A DNA stretch of 64,000 bases, taken from the NCBI GenBank assembly GCA_944548615.1, contig OX155978.1, forward strand, positions 3,393,595 through 3,457,594, in the 5' to 3' direction. The notes beneath the pieces were generated by a model. It saw nothing but the letters and a program-made list of their open reading frames with translations. It did not search any database and was not told where the DNA came from. Positions 1 through 11,745 of the stretch are shown one piece after another (the stretch's first letter is position 1; each line of letters opens with the position of its first letter). Both the position numbers and the translations under genes were made by a program. The DNA is from Micropterix aruncella (taxonomy: Eukaryota > Arthropoda > Insecta > Lepidoptera > Micropterigidae).

Positions 1-125
1 CAACTGCGGCTGCAACGTTGCCGAAAGATCGGGTGTTACAAACTTCACGCGATAAATTAGTGTTTTATCTTATTTATAATGCCAAACAACTGCGATAGTC
101 TCCGATATCATATAGCATGTCTGAT
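1..125 (+). mobile_element. 3' end of a Penelope-like element, truncated by the window edge
   Basis: The sequence matches the region after the GIY-YIG ORF at 25,085-25,195: an imperfect GC-rich stem-loop, then a CG-GGTGTTACAAAC block, then 'cgcgataaatt', then 'aatgccaaacaac'. Related ends lie at 17.65-17.84 kb (minus) and 18.19-18.27 kb (plus). It is non-coding; the coding part would lie left of the window. Assignment rests on shared sequence between copies. Confidence 0.7.
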
Positions 126-639
126 GAGCCTGTGTTTAACTCTACATATATTCGAACATGTTTAGTTCTAAATGTCGTATTGCCTTTGGAAGGTTATTAA
201 AGAAGCCAAATACAAGAATGACTTTTGGATAATAAACAAACGGACTTTTGGGGGAGGGCTATATTGGCTTTGCTTCGAGTGTCGTGATCATGTACTTGCA
301 TGTTAAGCCTACACTCGTGTATGTCGTTTTAAGCATATTTTTAACAACTGAGAATATACGCTGATGCCATAGTATGAACTTTGTATTTATAAAAGACTTA
401 CACTAAGGTGTGGCAGTCACATATCACCCGAAAGAAACGTTTTTCGCGCATCGTCGATTGATTTAGCGTATCATCACTCGCGCGTATTCCGCATATAAAC
501 ATGGGGGGTAAATTTTATATCTTTCCTCGCCATATCTGAGCGATACAAGGAAGCGATTTAAATTAAATTATCGTTTCTGAAAGCTGATGATTCCCGGCCA
601 ATCGCTGGGAGCTTATTTATGTTAAAAATCAATTTGGAA

Positions 640-1495
640 AAAAAAGTTATTTGGACGCGACACTGATGTCAAACAAAATTTCGACATTTGAATTTGAAAC
701 AAAACGTTATTTATGCTCGACACAGATATCAAACGAAGTGGCAACATTTGAATTTGGAATAAAACGTTATTTAAACTCGACACGTATGTCAAACGATGCG
801 TCAACATTTAAATTTGGACCTAAACGTCATTTAGACTTGACGCGAATGTAACACGAAATGCGAACATTAGAATTTGGAATAAAACGCCATTTACACTCGA
901 CACGGATGTCAAACGAAATGCGAACATTTGACTTTGGAATGAAACGTCATTTAAATTCGACAACGAATGTCAAACAATGTTGCTACATATAAATTTGGAA
1001 TAAAACGTCATTTAGACTCGACATGGATGTCAAACGATGGGTCAATATTTGAATTTGGAATAATATGTTATTTAGAATCAACACAGATGTCAAACGAATT
1101 GTCAACATTTGAATTTGAAATAAAATTTGGAGTCATTTAGACTCAACACCGATATGAAACGAAGTGTCAAAATTTGAATTTTGAATAAAACGCCATTTAG
1201 ATTCGACACGAGTTTCAAACGATGTCAAACGATGGGTCAACAATTGAATTTTGGAATAAAATGTCAATTAGACTTAACACCGATGTCAAACGAAGAGTCA
1301 ACATTTGAATTTAGAACAAAACGTCATTTCGACTCGACGCTGATGTCAAAGGAAATGTCAATATTTGGATTTGGAATAAAACTTCATTAGGACTCGACAC
1401 GTATTTCAAACGAAGTGGTAACTTTTGAATTTGGAATGACACATTATTTAGACTAGACACGGATATCAAACCAAGTGTACCCAACTTACCATGCT
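640..1495 (+). repeat. Minisatellite with a 60-bp unit, about 14 copies
   Basis: The phrase 'cgacacNgatgtcaaacga' followed by 'acatttgaatttggaataaaacgtcattta' variants recurs near 658, 718, 778, 838, 898, 958, 1019, 1079, 1144, 1204, 1274, 1335, 1395 and 1455. The period is exactly 60 bp on the left and drifts by small insertions on the right. Sixty is a multiple of three, so several units read through in one frame, but stops interrupt it and no longer protein is supported. Diverged single units in reverse orientation appear near 6.7 and 8.1 kb, and a related stretch near 2.39-2.46 kb. Confidence 0.93.
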
Positions 1496-1514
1496 CTCGA
1501 GTCATAAAAAAATG

Positions 1515-2160
1515 CCATGCTTTAATCTTCTGTACTTACAATAATCGCCTACACATTGATGCAATTTGCCATTAAAACATAGAAGTAAATAAGAAATTGG
1601 AACCTAACAACTATATTGATTATCTAACGAATATCTTTTATACTTTAGAAGAGTCAGTAAAAAATCTTCAAAATGTACACCTATTTAAGACAAAAGTTAA
1701 AAAACGGCTCCTTTACGATGTAGGTCGTGCAAAGACTGAAATGGAATTGCTTCATACAATAATTTAAAATATGTGTGTATGTAGATGTATGTTTATGTGT
1801 GTATATGCATAAATGTATGTATGTATGTTTGAATGTGAATATAGGTGTATTTAACTAACCCTTTATCATGTATATTTGTATTAATATGTGTACTATTTTA
1901 TGCCATTATCTTAGTGTTAGTATTGAAAGTAGTCTATTAGTCAAATAACGTCAGTACTACTCAAAAAACAAAGGCAGTATATTTCGTATGCCCAGATACA
2001 GGCTGTTCGGTCTAGTTGGGCATTCGTCTAGAATGATCGTATGGGTTGTGTTCATTTCCTATTGCGTATATAAATAGTTACAAATTATATCTGTATGATC
2101 ACACTGTTAACTCACTACCAGGATGTAATAAAAAATAAATAAAAAAATAAATAAATAAAT
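1515..2160 (+). mobile_element. LINE 3' fragment (C-terminal codons plus 3' UTR)
   Basis: About 1592-1768 reads as the end of a CR1/Jockey-group ORF2: a basic stretch (HLFKTKVKKRLL) then an acidic/hydrophobic end and a stop, as in the 'FK..LK..L...' C-termini elsewhere in the window. The 3' UTR follows, with 'acaggctgttcggtctagtt' and a terminal run of AAAT units at about 2130-2160. The 5' side is lost against the minisatellite. No catalytic domain remains. Confidence 0.7.
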
Positions 2161-2471
2161 GAAGGATGACATAACGAAATCATTTAAATTTCAAATTCCT
2201 CCCACATTTCAAATATGATTATCAACGAGTCATTAAATCGAAATAAAAATAAAAAACCTCCATGCTCAATGAAATGAAAGAAGAAACTTCAATCTTAATT
2301 TCTGGCAGAGAAGTTTATACTAAAGACTGTATAATGTTATAAAATGTTATCTATATTCAAATTCAGAACGCACATGGTCGACATTTTGATTTCGAAAGTA
2401 ATGTCAAGATTGAATTATTTTTTTCTAACAAAATTTCAGCGTTCGAATTTGGAGCGATTAATTATTTATAC
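2161..2471. other. Unassigned AT-rich stretch
   Basis: No coding signal. About 2380-2460 resembles a diverged unit of the 60-bp minisatellite ('gttcgaatttggagcgattaa'). Otherwise nothing recognised. Confidence 0.4.
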
Positions 2472-3186
2472 TCTATACTAATATTATAAAGAGGTAAAGT
2501 TTGTGATGTTGTAGGAAGTAATCTCTGGATCTACTGAACCGATTTTGAAAATTCTTTTACCAATAGAAAGCCACGTTACTTGTAAGTGTCATAGGCTCCA
2601 AAAAATGTGTCCCAAAAATGAAAAGACTTTTTCGGGGTAGTCGGATTTCCAAAGTAAGTCGGAAAAAACGGTCGAACGAAAAGGTTTCTAACTAACGCTG
2701 TCTTAAAGATGAGAGATATATGATTCAGTCTTTGAGAAAAGTTGTAGAACTTGATAATGCCTACAAAAAAGTCAGCGACAGCATATGTCTAACTTTTATA
2801 TTTAAGTCACAAAAAGTAGTTTTTCAAATTAAAAAAAATATTTAAATCGTTAGGTCCTGTTTATTGGTCATATTATCAACAATTATGAATTATTATCAAA
2901 ATAAGTAAATTTATCGTCTCAAGTGTTTAAAACAAAAGATTTTCCCTTTTACTGCATATAATTTCACTTTTATTGCATAAATGGTTAAAGAGATAAGACA
3001 CTCACAAATAACGGTATTATAGTCAAATTGGCATGCAAATACATACATACATATGCAGTAAAATTATAACCCTTCTTTTGGCAGTCAGGAAATAAATCAT
3101 AGCACTCAGTACTAAACGAACCACACTCATAATTTAATCACAAGAAAAAAGTTTTACCGCCCAACGAAGTGGGCACGGTCAGCTAG
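2472..3186 (+). mobile_element. Non-autonomous Helitron-like element
   Basis: Starts TCTATACTAATATTATAAAG, the 5' signature seen again at 36,788, and ends CTAG followed by T. Just before the end is the hairpin CCGCCCA-acgaag-TGGGCACGG, then the usual short spacer and CTAG. The interior has the phrase 'ctactgaaccgattttgaaa' shared by lepidopteran elements of this type. No Rep/helicase ORF. An interior relative lies at 29.47-29.73 kb. The 5' host base is C rather than the usual A, so the exact left edge is uncertain. Confidence 0.7.
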
Positions 3187-3645
3187 TGCTTTATAAATTT
3201 CATAGCATATTTTGCCCATACAGATGTTTATCAGGGACTTCATTGTCTGGAAAGGCGATTGACTAGCGTGCCCTCACAGAGAGACATGTGCCAGAACAGC
3301 TCTGCTCTATTGACGCCTACGACAATTCGGGATATCGGGGCAAAACCCCCAAATCTGCCGCTTGCCCAAGCGGAAAGGCGTAAAATTGTGAAAGGGCTGT
3401 CGTCGCGAGTAGACACGGGTATTGTGAGATAGGCCACCCGAAAAGCGAGGCCTGAGACACGGGGAGACAACGAAACCGCATAACTCAACCGGACTGAGCG
3501 ATAACACGAACACAGATATACGTATTGTACTCGCGAAATAAAATGAATCGGTCATTTCATAGAATAGAATATAATAGAATAACTGTATTGTGGCTATAAA
3601 AACATAACTTAATGGTTTCATAAAAAACACGATTTATGCATATAT
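3187..3645. other. Unassigned, moderately GC-rich stretch
   Basis: About 3235-3530 has higher GC than its surroundings and open frames on the minus strand (3240-3488 and 3307-3630), but no recognised domain. It could be the 5' or 3' non-coding part of another element. Confidence 0.35.
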
Positions 3646-3649
3646 TCAT

Positions 3650-4400
3650 ATTCATATTCATTTTATTAGTATACCGGTATACAAGTCAGATACAGATTGG
3701 CAAACATCCATACATATTAGCAAACAAATATATAATTTTTATCTTAAAGAAAAAATAACAATAAACAAAAAAAACAAAAAAAGTACAAAAATAATGTAAA
3801 AAGAGGAAATACAAGACAAAATGCAAAGAAATCAATAAATAATTTAGCCACCAAAGCATTTTAGACGTCACCCGAGTAATATTCCTCCACTGAGTAAAAC
3901 GCCTTATCTGTGAGGTACCTCTTAAGTCGTCTCTTAAACACGTCAAGAGATTGCGCCTGCCTAATGTGCTCGCTGAGTTTGTTGTAAACCGCTGGGCCGG
4001 CGATATAGGCTAGCCTCTCCGACTTGGATAATGCACGACTTACCGAACGTAGCATGCTTACGGGATCTTGTTGGATAGTGGTGATGCACACCATTCACTT
4101 CGAAATCGGCTAGATTTCTGCGAACGAACAGCGCTACTTCCATTATATAAATGGACGGCAGCGTCATGATGCAGAGATCTCTAAACAGAGGCCTAGCTGG
4201 CGTATCAAGCGCCACACGCGCTATTGAGCGGACTGCACGCTTCTGCATAACAAAGGCCCTCTGCCTGTCGGCTGCTCGCCCCCATAACTCCGCGCCGTAC
4301 GTTAGCAATGTATGAAAATATGCAAAGTAACACATGCGCAGCGCGGATAAATCGAGAAATGAAGCGATGCGATGGAGTGCATAGCACGCTCTTCCCAATT
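3650..4400 (-). mobile_element. LINE ORF2 C-terminal fragment with 3' tail, frameshifted
   Basis: Read leftward from 4398, the ORF has the post-RT motif of CR1/Jockey-group LINEs: a segment with 'YGAELWG', then 'QKRAVR', then 'PLFRDLCIMTLPSIYI'. The frame changes around 4030-4060 into one ending 'VFKRRLKRYLTDKAFYSVEEYY' and a stop near 3861. The 3' UTR runs to an ATTCAT-type repeat near 3650-3680. The catalytic RT core is absent, so this is a dead 5'-truncated copy. Two near-identical 29-bp direct repeats sit just upstream at about 4424-4495. Confidence 0.8.
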
Positions 4401-4574
4401 TATGACATAAATCATCAATATGTAGGACTTATCGCTATAGAGATATATTACAGCATCATAAATGGCGGACTTATCGCTATAGCGATATATTACAGTCAAC
4501 CTTTTGATAAAATAATTCCTAATTTTCACAGTACAATACACAAAGAAGTAGTAAAGTTAAATTTAAAATAAACT

Positions 4575-5830
4575 TATACAAATATATGTCATAACTTATG
4601 CTAATGTTGCCCAGGGAAGGATAAAGGAGAGGACAATGGGAGGTATTTGGTTAGTGGCTGTGTAAAAATAAATGTTTCTTCAAAAACTTTTTGAAAGTAT
4701 GCAGCAAAGGTGCATGCCTGATAGATTAAGGAAACGTATTCCATAAACGAGCATATTGAGATGTCAACCACAACGGGCGAACCCGTCACCGCAGGACGTT
4801 TTAACGATTCATCCTTCTATCGACCGTGCAGTGAGCGTAGAAGACTTTGGACATAACAAATCCGACGTCTAGCTACGCCACAACCCGTTAGAGACCAACG
4901 CCTTACCGCGAGTAGCCAGGTATGTTACCTGGCGGGTGGCACTCGCGCCCTAACTACCAATTGTGACCAGATTTCTCCGGTCTCTCGATTGGTTCCGAGT
5001 TCGAGGTCGCTTGCGCGGTCCTCTCCCTTACGAAGCGGTGAAACGGAGTGCACCGAATCTATCGCGGACCAAGGCGTCCTTTGCCCGACTCTGAACCGGG
5101 ATCGGATGGCCAATGGTCATTTCAAGAGCAGTCGCCGTAAGGTAGACAACTACCCCCGCTCTATAGGAAACAATACAGTTCCCAGACTCCCCCGATTGTT
5201 AGTCGGAGAGCACAATCGATTGGCTTGCGCCGCTCGGTGCGCAGACCGTCCAGCAGCGCCAGAGGATTGATTCCCAGGGGAGACTGGTTGACCCAGTGTC
5301 CTACCCAGGCTCGCACCCCATGCGTGGAGGCCATCGGATGGGTGTTGACCCGTGAGTGTGACCGACCCTGAAACAGAATGGGTCTTCGTGGCCAACTCAG
5401 CAAGGGCCCATTAGCTCCATAAACGAGCTGAATGGACTGTAAAAGAGTGCGTGTAAACAGAAGAATGATGTATCGGAATGGCGAGTGTGTTATTCCGGCT
5501 TGATCGAAGTGGAAGACCGTGGCCTCTCAAAGGGTGGAAATTGTCCTTGAGATAGGATAGGAGGGTGAAGTGGGGTTATTGAGTGTGTTGTAGAGTAGCG
5601 ACAACGTATGCAAATTTCTTCGATCGCGAATAGGAAGCCAATGAAGTTGCTCACGAAAGCAGCTAACGTGGTCGAGCTTTCGCAAATTAAAAACATACCT
5701 GAGGAAGATATTTTGGATCCGCTCCAGCTTATTTAAAATAACTTCACTGGCATCTATATAACAAACATCACCGTAGTCAAGTATAGGCGTTAAGAGTGTG
5801 GACACAGTCATTTCTTACATGGGGGAGAAA
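4575..5830 (-). mobile_element. LINE ORF2 C-terminal fragment split by a family X insertion
   Basis: The ORF at 5527-5811 has 'LLTPILDYGDVCY' and 'WLPIRDRRNLH', typical of the end of CR1-like ORF2. The protein continues on the other side of the inserted family X copy: codons for 'VHSARL' end at about 5429 and 'WNTFP' resumes at 4752, giving the conserved 'RLWN' motif across the site once one target copy is removed. The right piece has several substitutions and a stop. 3' end near 4575. Confidence 0.8.
4753..5416 (+). mobile_element. Family X retroposon, copy 1
   Basis: A roughly 660-bp GC-rich non-tRNA element flanked by 12-bp direct repeats CCATAAACGAGC (4741-4752 and 5417-5428). It begins 'atattgagatgtcaacc' and ends '...gggcccattagct(cc)'. 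It carries a perfect 8-bp stem GCCAGGTA-tgt-TACCTGGC near 4915. Variable-length target duplications indicate target-primed insertion as for LINE-mobilised elements. Open frames (for example 4989-5270) are kept in related copies but resemble nothing I know, and the element may be non-coding. Closest to copy 2 at 14,289. Confidence 0.88.
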
Positions 5831-6660
5831 TCTTTGAAGCCGCTGGAGACTAATAGGTAAACTAAAGAAAATGTGACGACTTACTTGGGGTGTCCTTGAT
5901 CTTGCCAAGAAAGATGTTAATCTATTAGAATTTCAACGTTTTTAACATTTTTGGTATATTCGGCAATTTTTCCATTTACACAAATTGGCGGTAATGATGA
6001 AGTTTCTATTTTCTATCTCTATCTCGATTTAGTATCTATTTCAAAAAGGGCATCTGAGGCAAAAATAAAATCTAAACAGGAGGCATAAAAAACCGTTTCT
6101 AGCCTCAAGTATCTTGAAACTGTTTAACAAAAAATATTCGAAAAATAAGCTATATTTCTTTAATTTAATGTTGTATATTTGTATATCGTCTGATTAATTA
6201 GTAATTAATTATTTAATATTTAAAAAATATGCACTCTTAAAAAAGGACTGAGATGTCCATAAAAAAGTTCCCCTTTCAAAATGACCAAGCAAAACTTTTT
6301 TCTGACGTCTACTGAAATGTGAAGTATTAGTAAAGGAATTTAAGTCTCGAACATCCTATATATTTCCTTTTCAAAAAAGTTTCCAAAACATAAATGACAT
6401 ATTAAGGAGCTTGATAGCAGGTATAAATAAACATAATTACCAAATTGACTTTCGTATATCTTCGAAACTAAACTAGGTACAGATGCTATTTTCAATTTAA
6501 ACATGCGTTAAGGTGTAAACAATTGATTTTCGTCAGTTACGTCAAGTCAGTTACGAAATAGTGCCCCAAATGCTCTTTTCAAAATGATCGATTCAAATTG
6601 AAATGGATATCGCACTATTCGTAAAAAAATGAAAGCTCATATTTTACACGGAAATTGAAT
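5831..6660. other. Unassigned AT-rich stretch
   Basis: No open frame above background and no repeat recognised, only short AT-rich runs. Confidence 0.4.
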
Positions 6661-6689
6661 TTCGTTCATGTTTCGTTTCGATTTCCAAT

Positions 6690-6830
6690 GTTAAGGCTAA
6701 GTTTCAAATATTGATTCAATTTCGACGTTTCGTTCCCAGTACAAACGTCGATACTGTGTTCCGATTTCGGATACTGACAATTCGTTTGAAAATCGACCTT
6801 TACACTTTTAGTATTCAGTATTCAGTACCT
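6690..6830 (-). repeat. Diverged unit(s) of the 60-bp minisatellite
   Basis: Phrases such as 'gttccgatttcgg', 'actgacaattcgtttgaaa' match the reverse complement of the 640-1495 repeat, and resemble 8055-8200. Between these two stretches lies a LINE fragment, which suggests the LINE inserted into a small array. Confidence 0.5.
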
Positions 6831-6849
6831 ATTCAATTTATTCATTCAG

Positions 6850-8050
6850 AATATACAATAAAAGCATGAATTATCAATTAAAGCTAATTATCGCATATTA
6901 GAATTCATCAGTTGCTAGTAATATATTAACATATGTAGATATAAAACTATTAAAACAGAAATATTCATTTGACTAGTCGGCTTTACACGGCATACAAATA
7001 AAATTAAAAAAATAGAGCTGAATCTATGTACATGAGTATACATATAAAACTATCAATTATTATAAGAATACACTCTATACAAAAAATAATCACACAATAG
7101 AAAGTATCAAACAAAATTGAAAAAAAACAACGTATGTATATGGTCAGGTATTTTACGTTAAACTTTGTAATCTACATATTAAATGTTAAATTCGTAATAT
7201 TATTATTAAACAATAAAAACTAAGATAAGGTAACTAAAAGTTACATATTATTGTTATTCCCATTTGAAAGAATTGGCATGCTCAAAAAAATCACCCAGCT
7301 TATAGAAAGCATGTGTCGATTGCAGCTTCATTTGTTTCCATCTTTCTTGTGGAGAGTGGTAGTTGGTTAAAGAGCTTATAGCTCAAATATCCAAAGGACT
7401 TTTGTGTCTGCGTAAGGCGCACTTTAGGCAGGATAACATCATCACGTCTGCGTGTATTGTGGGAGTGCATATTCCCGTTTACCCCTTGTTTGTTAATTTG
7501 TGACATTTCACAATAAAGAGTATAAACAATAAACAATTATATTTAGCATATAGTAGACATTTAAAACATATTCAGACGTAAAAGTCAGTATTTTGTACCT
7601 AATAAAGTATGGTTCGCAATGCGTGTCACGGGATACTCCTGCAATTTTCTGTAAAATGAAAACCTTAGAACTGTCTGTGGCATTCCCCCATATCAGTATA
7701 CCATAAGTCATTTTAGGATGGAAACAGGCATGATACGCTGTTATTGTAGCGATTTCGCTAGGTAAGAAATTAATCTTTTTTATCGCATATATTGCCGATG
7801 AAAGCGCACTACACAGTTCATTAATATGGATGTTCCAGCTAAGATCATGATCGGTCATGATACCTAGGAACTTTGTCGAATTGCTTAACTCTAGAGTACT
7901 GTTATTTATATTGAATGGTATAGCAGACGATTTATATTTTGAGGAGAAGTGCATAGTTACGGGTTTTTTTGCATTATTAAGCAAGAGATTATTCTCTGTG
8001 AACCATGAAATTGCTAGGTTTAACGCATGATTGGCATTGGTCATTAGGTC
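6850..8050 (-). mobile_element. LINE ORF2 C-terminal fragment with 3' UTR, frameshifted
   Basis: Read from 8044 leftward: a post-RT segment containing 'STKFLGIMTDHDLSWN' (the 'FLGI.D..L.W' motif of CR1/Jockey-group ORF2), then 'YGILIWGNA', 'FILQK'. A frame change near 7520 leads to 'SHNTRRRDDVILPKVRL' and 'YKLFNQLP'. The frame at 7300-7536 ends the protein and the remainder is 3' UTR. No RT active site remains. The C-terminus is related to the plus-strand fragment at 19.34 kb. Confidence 0.82.
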
Positions 8051-8054
8051 GTTA

Positions 8055-8200
8055 AGATTGCTATCGTGAAATTTTCGGTCGAAAACTTCGTTCTAATTTC
8101 AAATTTTGAATCTGCGTTCCGATTTCGAATGTTGACACTTCGTTTGAAATTCGTGTCGAATGTAAAAATATCGACGAATCGAACCCAAAATCGACGCACT
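8055..8200 (-). repeat. Diverged unit(s) of the 60-bp minisatellite
   Basis: 'aatgttgacacttcgtttga' is nearly the exact reverse complement of the minisatellite phrase at 640-1495. Mirrors the stretch at 6690-6830 on the other side of the LINE fragment. Confidence 0.55.
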
Positions 8201-8369
8201 AGCTACAGATGTTAGTATAATGTGAGTTTGATTGGTGGAAATGTAGCGAGCAAAGCAGTTACACATCTTATTTCGACGAAGCAATAAAAACGGAAATAGA
8301 TCCGAATTGTATGTTCGGGGATGCCTGCGCAAGCGTTTAATATAGACCGGGAGCCGAGAGGGTACATTA

Positions 8370-8898
8370 ATTCATTTATTTTAAATACCTTTCGGGACTT
8401 ATGAATCCGGGTCACCAAAATAACCTTAAAATCATAAAAGAACCTAAAATATTTAATACTACTAAAATATTAAGAAACTTTTTAGCTGCTTATGTCCGCA
8501 GTCACCTCGAATACTCTTCGCAAATTTGGTCTCCATGTTACAATTTTCACATCAATAGGATCGAACGCATTCAAAACATGTTCTTAAAAAACTTAAATTA
8601 TCGGTCTTATGTAACTTTTTCAGATTATAACGAAGCTGGTCACTATCATAGGCTTATACCATTAGAAATGAGAAGAGTTAGTTCAGATGAAATATTCCTA
8701 TACAAGATATTAAATGGCTTTATCGACTGTTCTGAATTGCTTCAGCTTATAAATTTCCATGTACCCCCACGGCCTTCCCGCCAATTCAACTTATTTCGTC
8801 TACCTCAAGTAAGCACAAACTACGCCCAAAATAATTACATTTATCGAGTATCTCATTTCTGCAATACCAAGCTAAGCGAAATCCCGGTCGCTCCGTAA
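8370..8898 (+). mobile_element. LINE ORF2 C-terminal fragment (CR1-group)
   Basis: The open frame at 8401-8898 carries the post-RT signature 'VRSHLEYSSQIWSPCY' followed by 'RIERIQNMFLK' and 'PLEMRRVSSDEIFLYKILNG', well known from CR1-group ORF2 proteins. It ends with a stop at 8896-8898. The frame is intact, but the RT and endonuclease parts are missing at the 5' side. It points toward, and is separate from, the minus-strand LINE at 6.85-8.05 kb. Confidence 0.85.
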
Positions 8899-9885
8899 CA
8901 TCCCTTGGGGGACCAAAGGTCGGCCGCCTAAAACTCCGTAATGTCCCTTACAGGACCAAACGCTCGCCGCTGCGAAAAATGCAATTTACGATTCGAAACG
9001 CCGTACTATATGCTTTCTGAGGGCGCTACGATATGGCCAAAATATCTTTAATTCAAGATTTCCGTCTGGTAATATCGAAGGACGATTTAAAAAGTGAGCA
9101 TAGACGTCAAACGGCAGTGTCCGCCGGCAACTCTCACGGCCGTGTATGGTTCCGCGAAATTGGTGATAAAAACAGTGTTTGTGCAGTGTTTTGTGTTATT
9201 TACTGGAGAACAGTGAGTAATTTGCATTTTTAAGTAGTTAAGGAATAAGAATTAGTCAATTGAGATAGTCCATTTGCTGTTTATCACGAATATTTATGCA
9301 AAATGCTTCGGTGACAACTTAGCGCCGGGAAAAGATGGCATTTTGTGTTTTGTAATGTTTATGAATTATCACGAAATATCGCGGAATATGACGTAATATC
9401 GCTTTATTTCGCTAATAAAATAGGTATTGCTTCATTTAAATCCTAAGTAATCACATAATAAGCCGTATTTTCAAAATTATAAATTGCTTCGTAATATGGC
9501 TCGCGAAAATAAATTTGTTTTGATAATTACTATGAGAGAATTACCATACTTGGAGTGCGATTTTCTATAGTTTTTCCAAGAAATGTGACTTTTTGGAGTA
9601 TAATAATTAGGTGTTTTACATATAATAAGTATATAATTACACAATATATTTGAAAAAATATAAACAATTTTATATTATGAGCATGCACAGTTTATTATCA
9701 AGTTGTGGACGCCAACTCTCAAAACTTTAGATTTTTCTATAATATCAGACAAAGCTGAAAATTCTGGTGTAATTTTCTAAGAAGTATGATGCAGTAAAAA
9801 AGTTATTTTGAAAGATTTTCATATAAAAAAAAACCGTAAGTAGTCACAAATTAAAAATTAAAAAAAAAAAAATTACGAGAATACA
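8899..9885. other. Unassigned stretch
   Basis: About 8890-9230 is moderately GC-rich with a 66-codon plus-strand frame (9033-9233) that I do not recognise. 9240-9885 is AT-rich with poly-A/T runs and no coding signal. Confidence 0.35.
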
Positions 9886-9889
9886 TCAA

Positions 9890-10215
9890 ATTTTTCTTGG
9901 TTGAATAACTAAATATTTTTGTATTCAATTAAGTAAAAGAAAATAATTGTTTTGGTAAAGCATTTAATAAAGAACATAACTGTATTTACAATTTTTGCAT
10001 ATTTTCCGTAATTTGTTATATAAACATCGAAATTATTTTATATGCCAGTTTTTTCAGTTGGCCAACTTTGTAATATTTATTCATTATTATCTTAATTGTT
10101 TTACGAGATAAATATATAATGTTTTATATTTAAAATTTCAATGCGGTCATTTTACAGTTATTCTTTTTATGATCGGTATAGTGGTTTATAACTTATGATC
10201 GTTTTCCTCAAGGCC
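9890..10215 (+). repeat. Dispersed repeat R, copy 1
   Basis: Shares order and wording with 48,010-48,375: 'taaatatttttgtat', 'aataaagaacataactgtatttacaatttt', the 'tatttattcattattatctta' block and 'cagttattctttttatgatcggtatagt'. Further relatives are at 20.83-20.96 kb and 27.75-27.96 kb (minus). Non-coding. Class unknown; the 20.8-kb copy sits inside a long-TIR MITE. Confidence 0.65.
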
Positions 10216-10774
10216 ATCGACTCTCGCCAATTTCACGCTCCAAACTGACAAAACAAACGGGACGGCCGAATGGGCCGAATTTTAACTTCGCGATGTGAGG
10301 GGTTAATACAACTGCGACTGCGCTCAAGACTCTTATTCCGGGTCTTCTGAAAGGCAATATTCAAGGACGAGTGAAATAATTACATTATATTTTTTCTTTT
10401 CTTCTTTCTTTTCTTTCTTCAATATTAAAATAAACCATAAAATTTCCCTAATAATAAAATAAACTTTAATACTTCCTCCTATCCCATTCCTAGGCGACTG
10501 TATATTTTTACAATATTTAAGTGAAAACTTTTAACTAGCATTGTAGTCTATAAATAAAATTCAGATATTTCTCCTGTAATAGCTGTAAGTTTCCTTAATA
10601 ATAATAATTTAAAAAAAAAAAGTAATGCCATCAAAATATCTAAAAATAAAGATATTTCAAAAATGTAATTACTGAATTACTGCTTTTGCTTTTGTTTCTG
10701 TTGTCACAAAAAAATATATAAGAAGCGCTCCTAGTATTAAATAGTAGGTAATATAGCATTTATTCAATAATCTA
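10216..10774. other. Unassigned AT-rich stretch
   Basis: Homopolymer and pyrimidine runs. Nothing coding and no repeat recognised. Confidence 0.4.
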
Positions 10775-10777
10775 CTA

Positions 10778-11030
10778 GAGCTGTCAACTACAACGGGCGA
10801 AACCGTCACCTCGTGAAGTTTTAACGATATTGGATCGTTCTGTCTCCCGTGAGGTAACCCCTGTCTACCAGTTTGGAAGGATATCTCAGTCTAGAATTAA
10901 TCTTCAGGATACCTACTACCTCCGGGCTGGTTACAGGATCGAGGTCGCTTGCGCGGTCCTCTCCCTTATGGAGCGGTGATACGGTATACGTCGAATCTAT
11001 CGCAGACCACGGCATCCTTTGCCCAGCTTA
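10778..11030 (+). mobile_element. Family X retroposon, 3'-truncated copy
   Basis: Starts 'agagctgtcaactacaacgg', then the conserved 'gtcacctcgtgaagttttaacg' and, later, the 'gaggtcgcttgcgcggtcct' and 'tatcgcagaccacggcatcc' blocks, stopping at 'tttgcccagc' where full copies continue for another 300 bp. The middle is also shortened against copy 1. No target duplication is visible. Confidence 0.8.
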
Positions 11031-11565
11031 TTATTAAACTAAAATATTACTAAACTGCTTTCTAAAAGTCGTCTCATTGGTCTTCGCTTCTGAAGTATTC
11101 CGAAATTTGAATTATTATCCAAATATATATTTATGACGCCATGCGTCCGATGACGTAAGATACACCACTCTCAGCTCCCACGCTAATCTATGATCCGGCC
11201 ACTATTTTCAATGATCACATTTTAATCTCATAGCGCTTCGCCCACTCGCTACCATAAACACGCGCGTTCCCAAAACCACGCGCAGCCGCAATCTGCGATT
11301 TAAAAAGAAATAACGCGATCGAGGATCCATATAATCTAATAGATCGATAGAAGGCCAAATTAAAAACCATAAATGCAGAGCATACCGCGTTTATTTCTGA
11401 TCTTTTAATGAACTAAAAACTACAGTTCTTGATGAAATGAAAAATAATTTTTATAACATCAAAATCATTATTTCACTATTACCACAGTATATCAGGTATT
11501 ATTATACTGTGCTATTACTATAGCAAAAGTTTCCGTCAAAACATAATGTCCGTCATAGTGCGAAC
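11031..11565. other. Unassigned stretch
   Basis: Mixed composition, no coding frame, no repeat family recognised. Confidence 0.4.
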
Positions 11566-11568
11566 GAG

Positions 11569-11745
11569 CTCTAACATGCATGTAAGTGGCTCTAACATGA
11601 ACGGGCTCTAACGTGCATGTAACGTGATAGGTCTGTAAATTTTATCCCAACGGAAAATGGTAATTCAGTCCGGAAAAAACAGGGAATCCCGAACCTTAAA
11701 ATGTAAGATCAGGCGACCTAATCACTATGCCACCGGGCCGTGTAT
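11569..11745 (-). mobile_element. tRNA-headed SINE (minus strand) with short internal repeats
   Basis: The reverse complement has an A-box-like 'tggcatagtgattagg' and a B-box-like 'aaggttcgggattccc', followed by 'accattttccgttgggat', the same head and body as the SINE at 45,849. The 3' part contains three repeats of 'gctctaacNtgNatg' (11,569-11,633). The body is short and no clear tail or target duplication is seen. Confidence 0.75.

Noticed and set aside
640..1495. CRISPR-like array
   Set aside because: The repeats are contiguous with no unique spacers of constant length, and the genome is eukaryotic.
4989..5270. Protein gene in family X
   Set aside because: Frames recur between copies because the copies are similar DNA. 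The older copy at 35.2 kb does not keep the frame and no domain is recognised.
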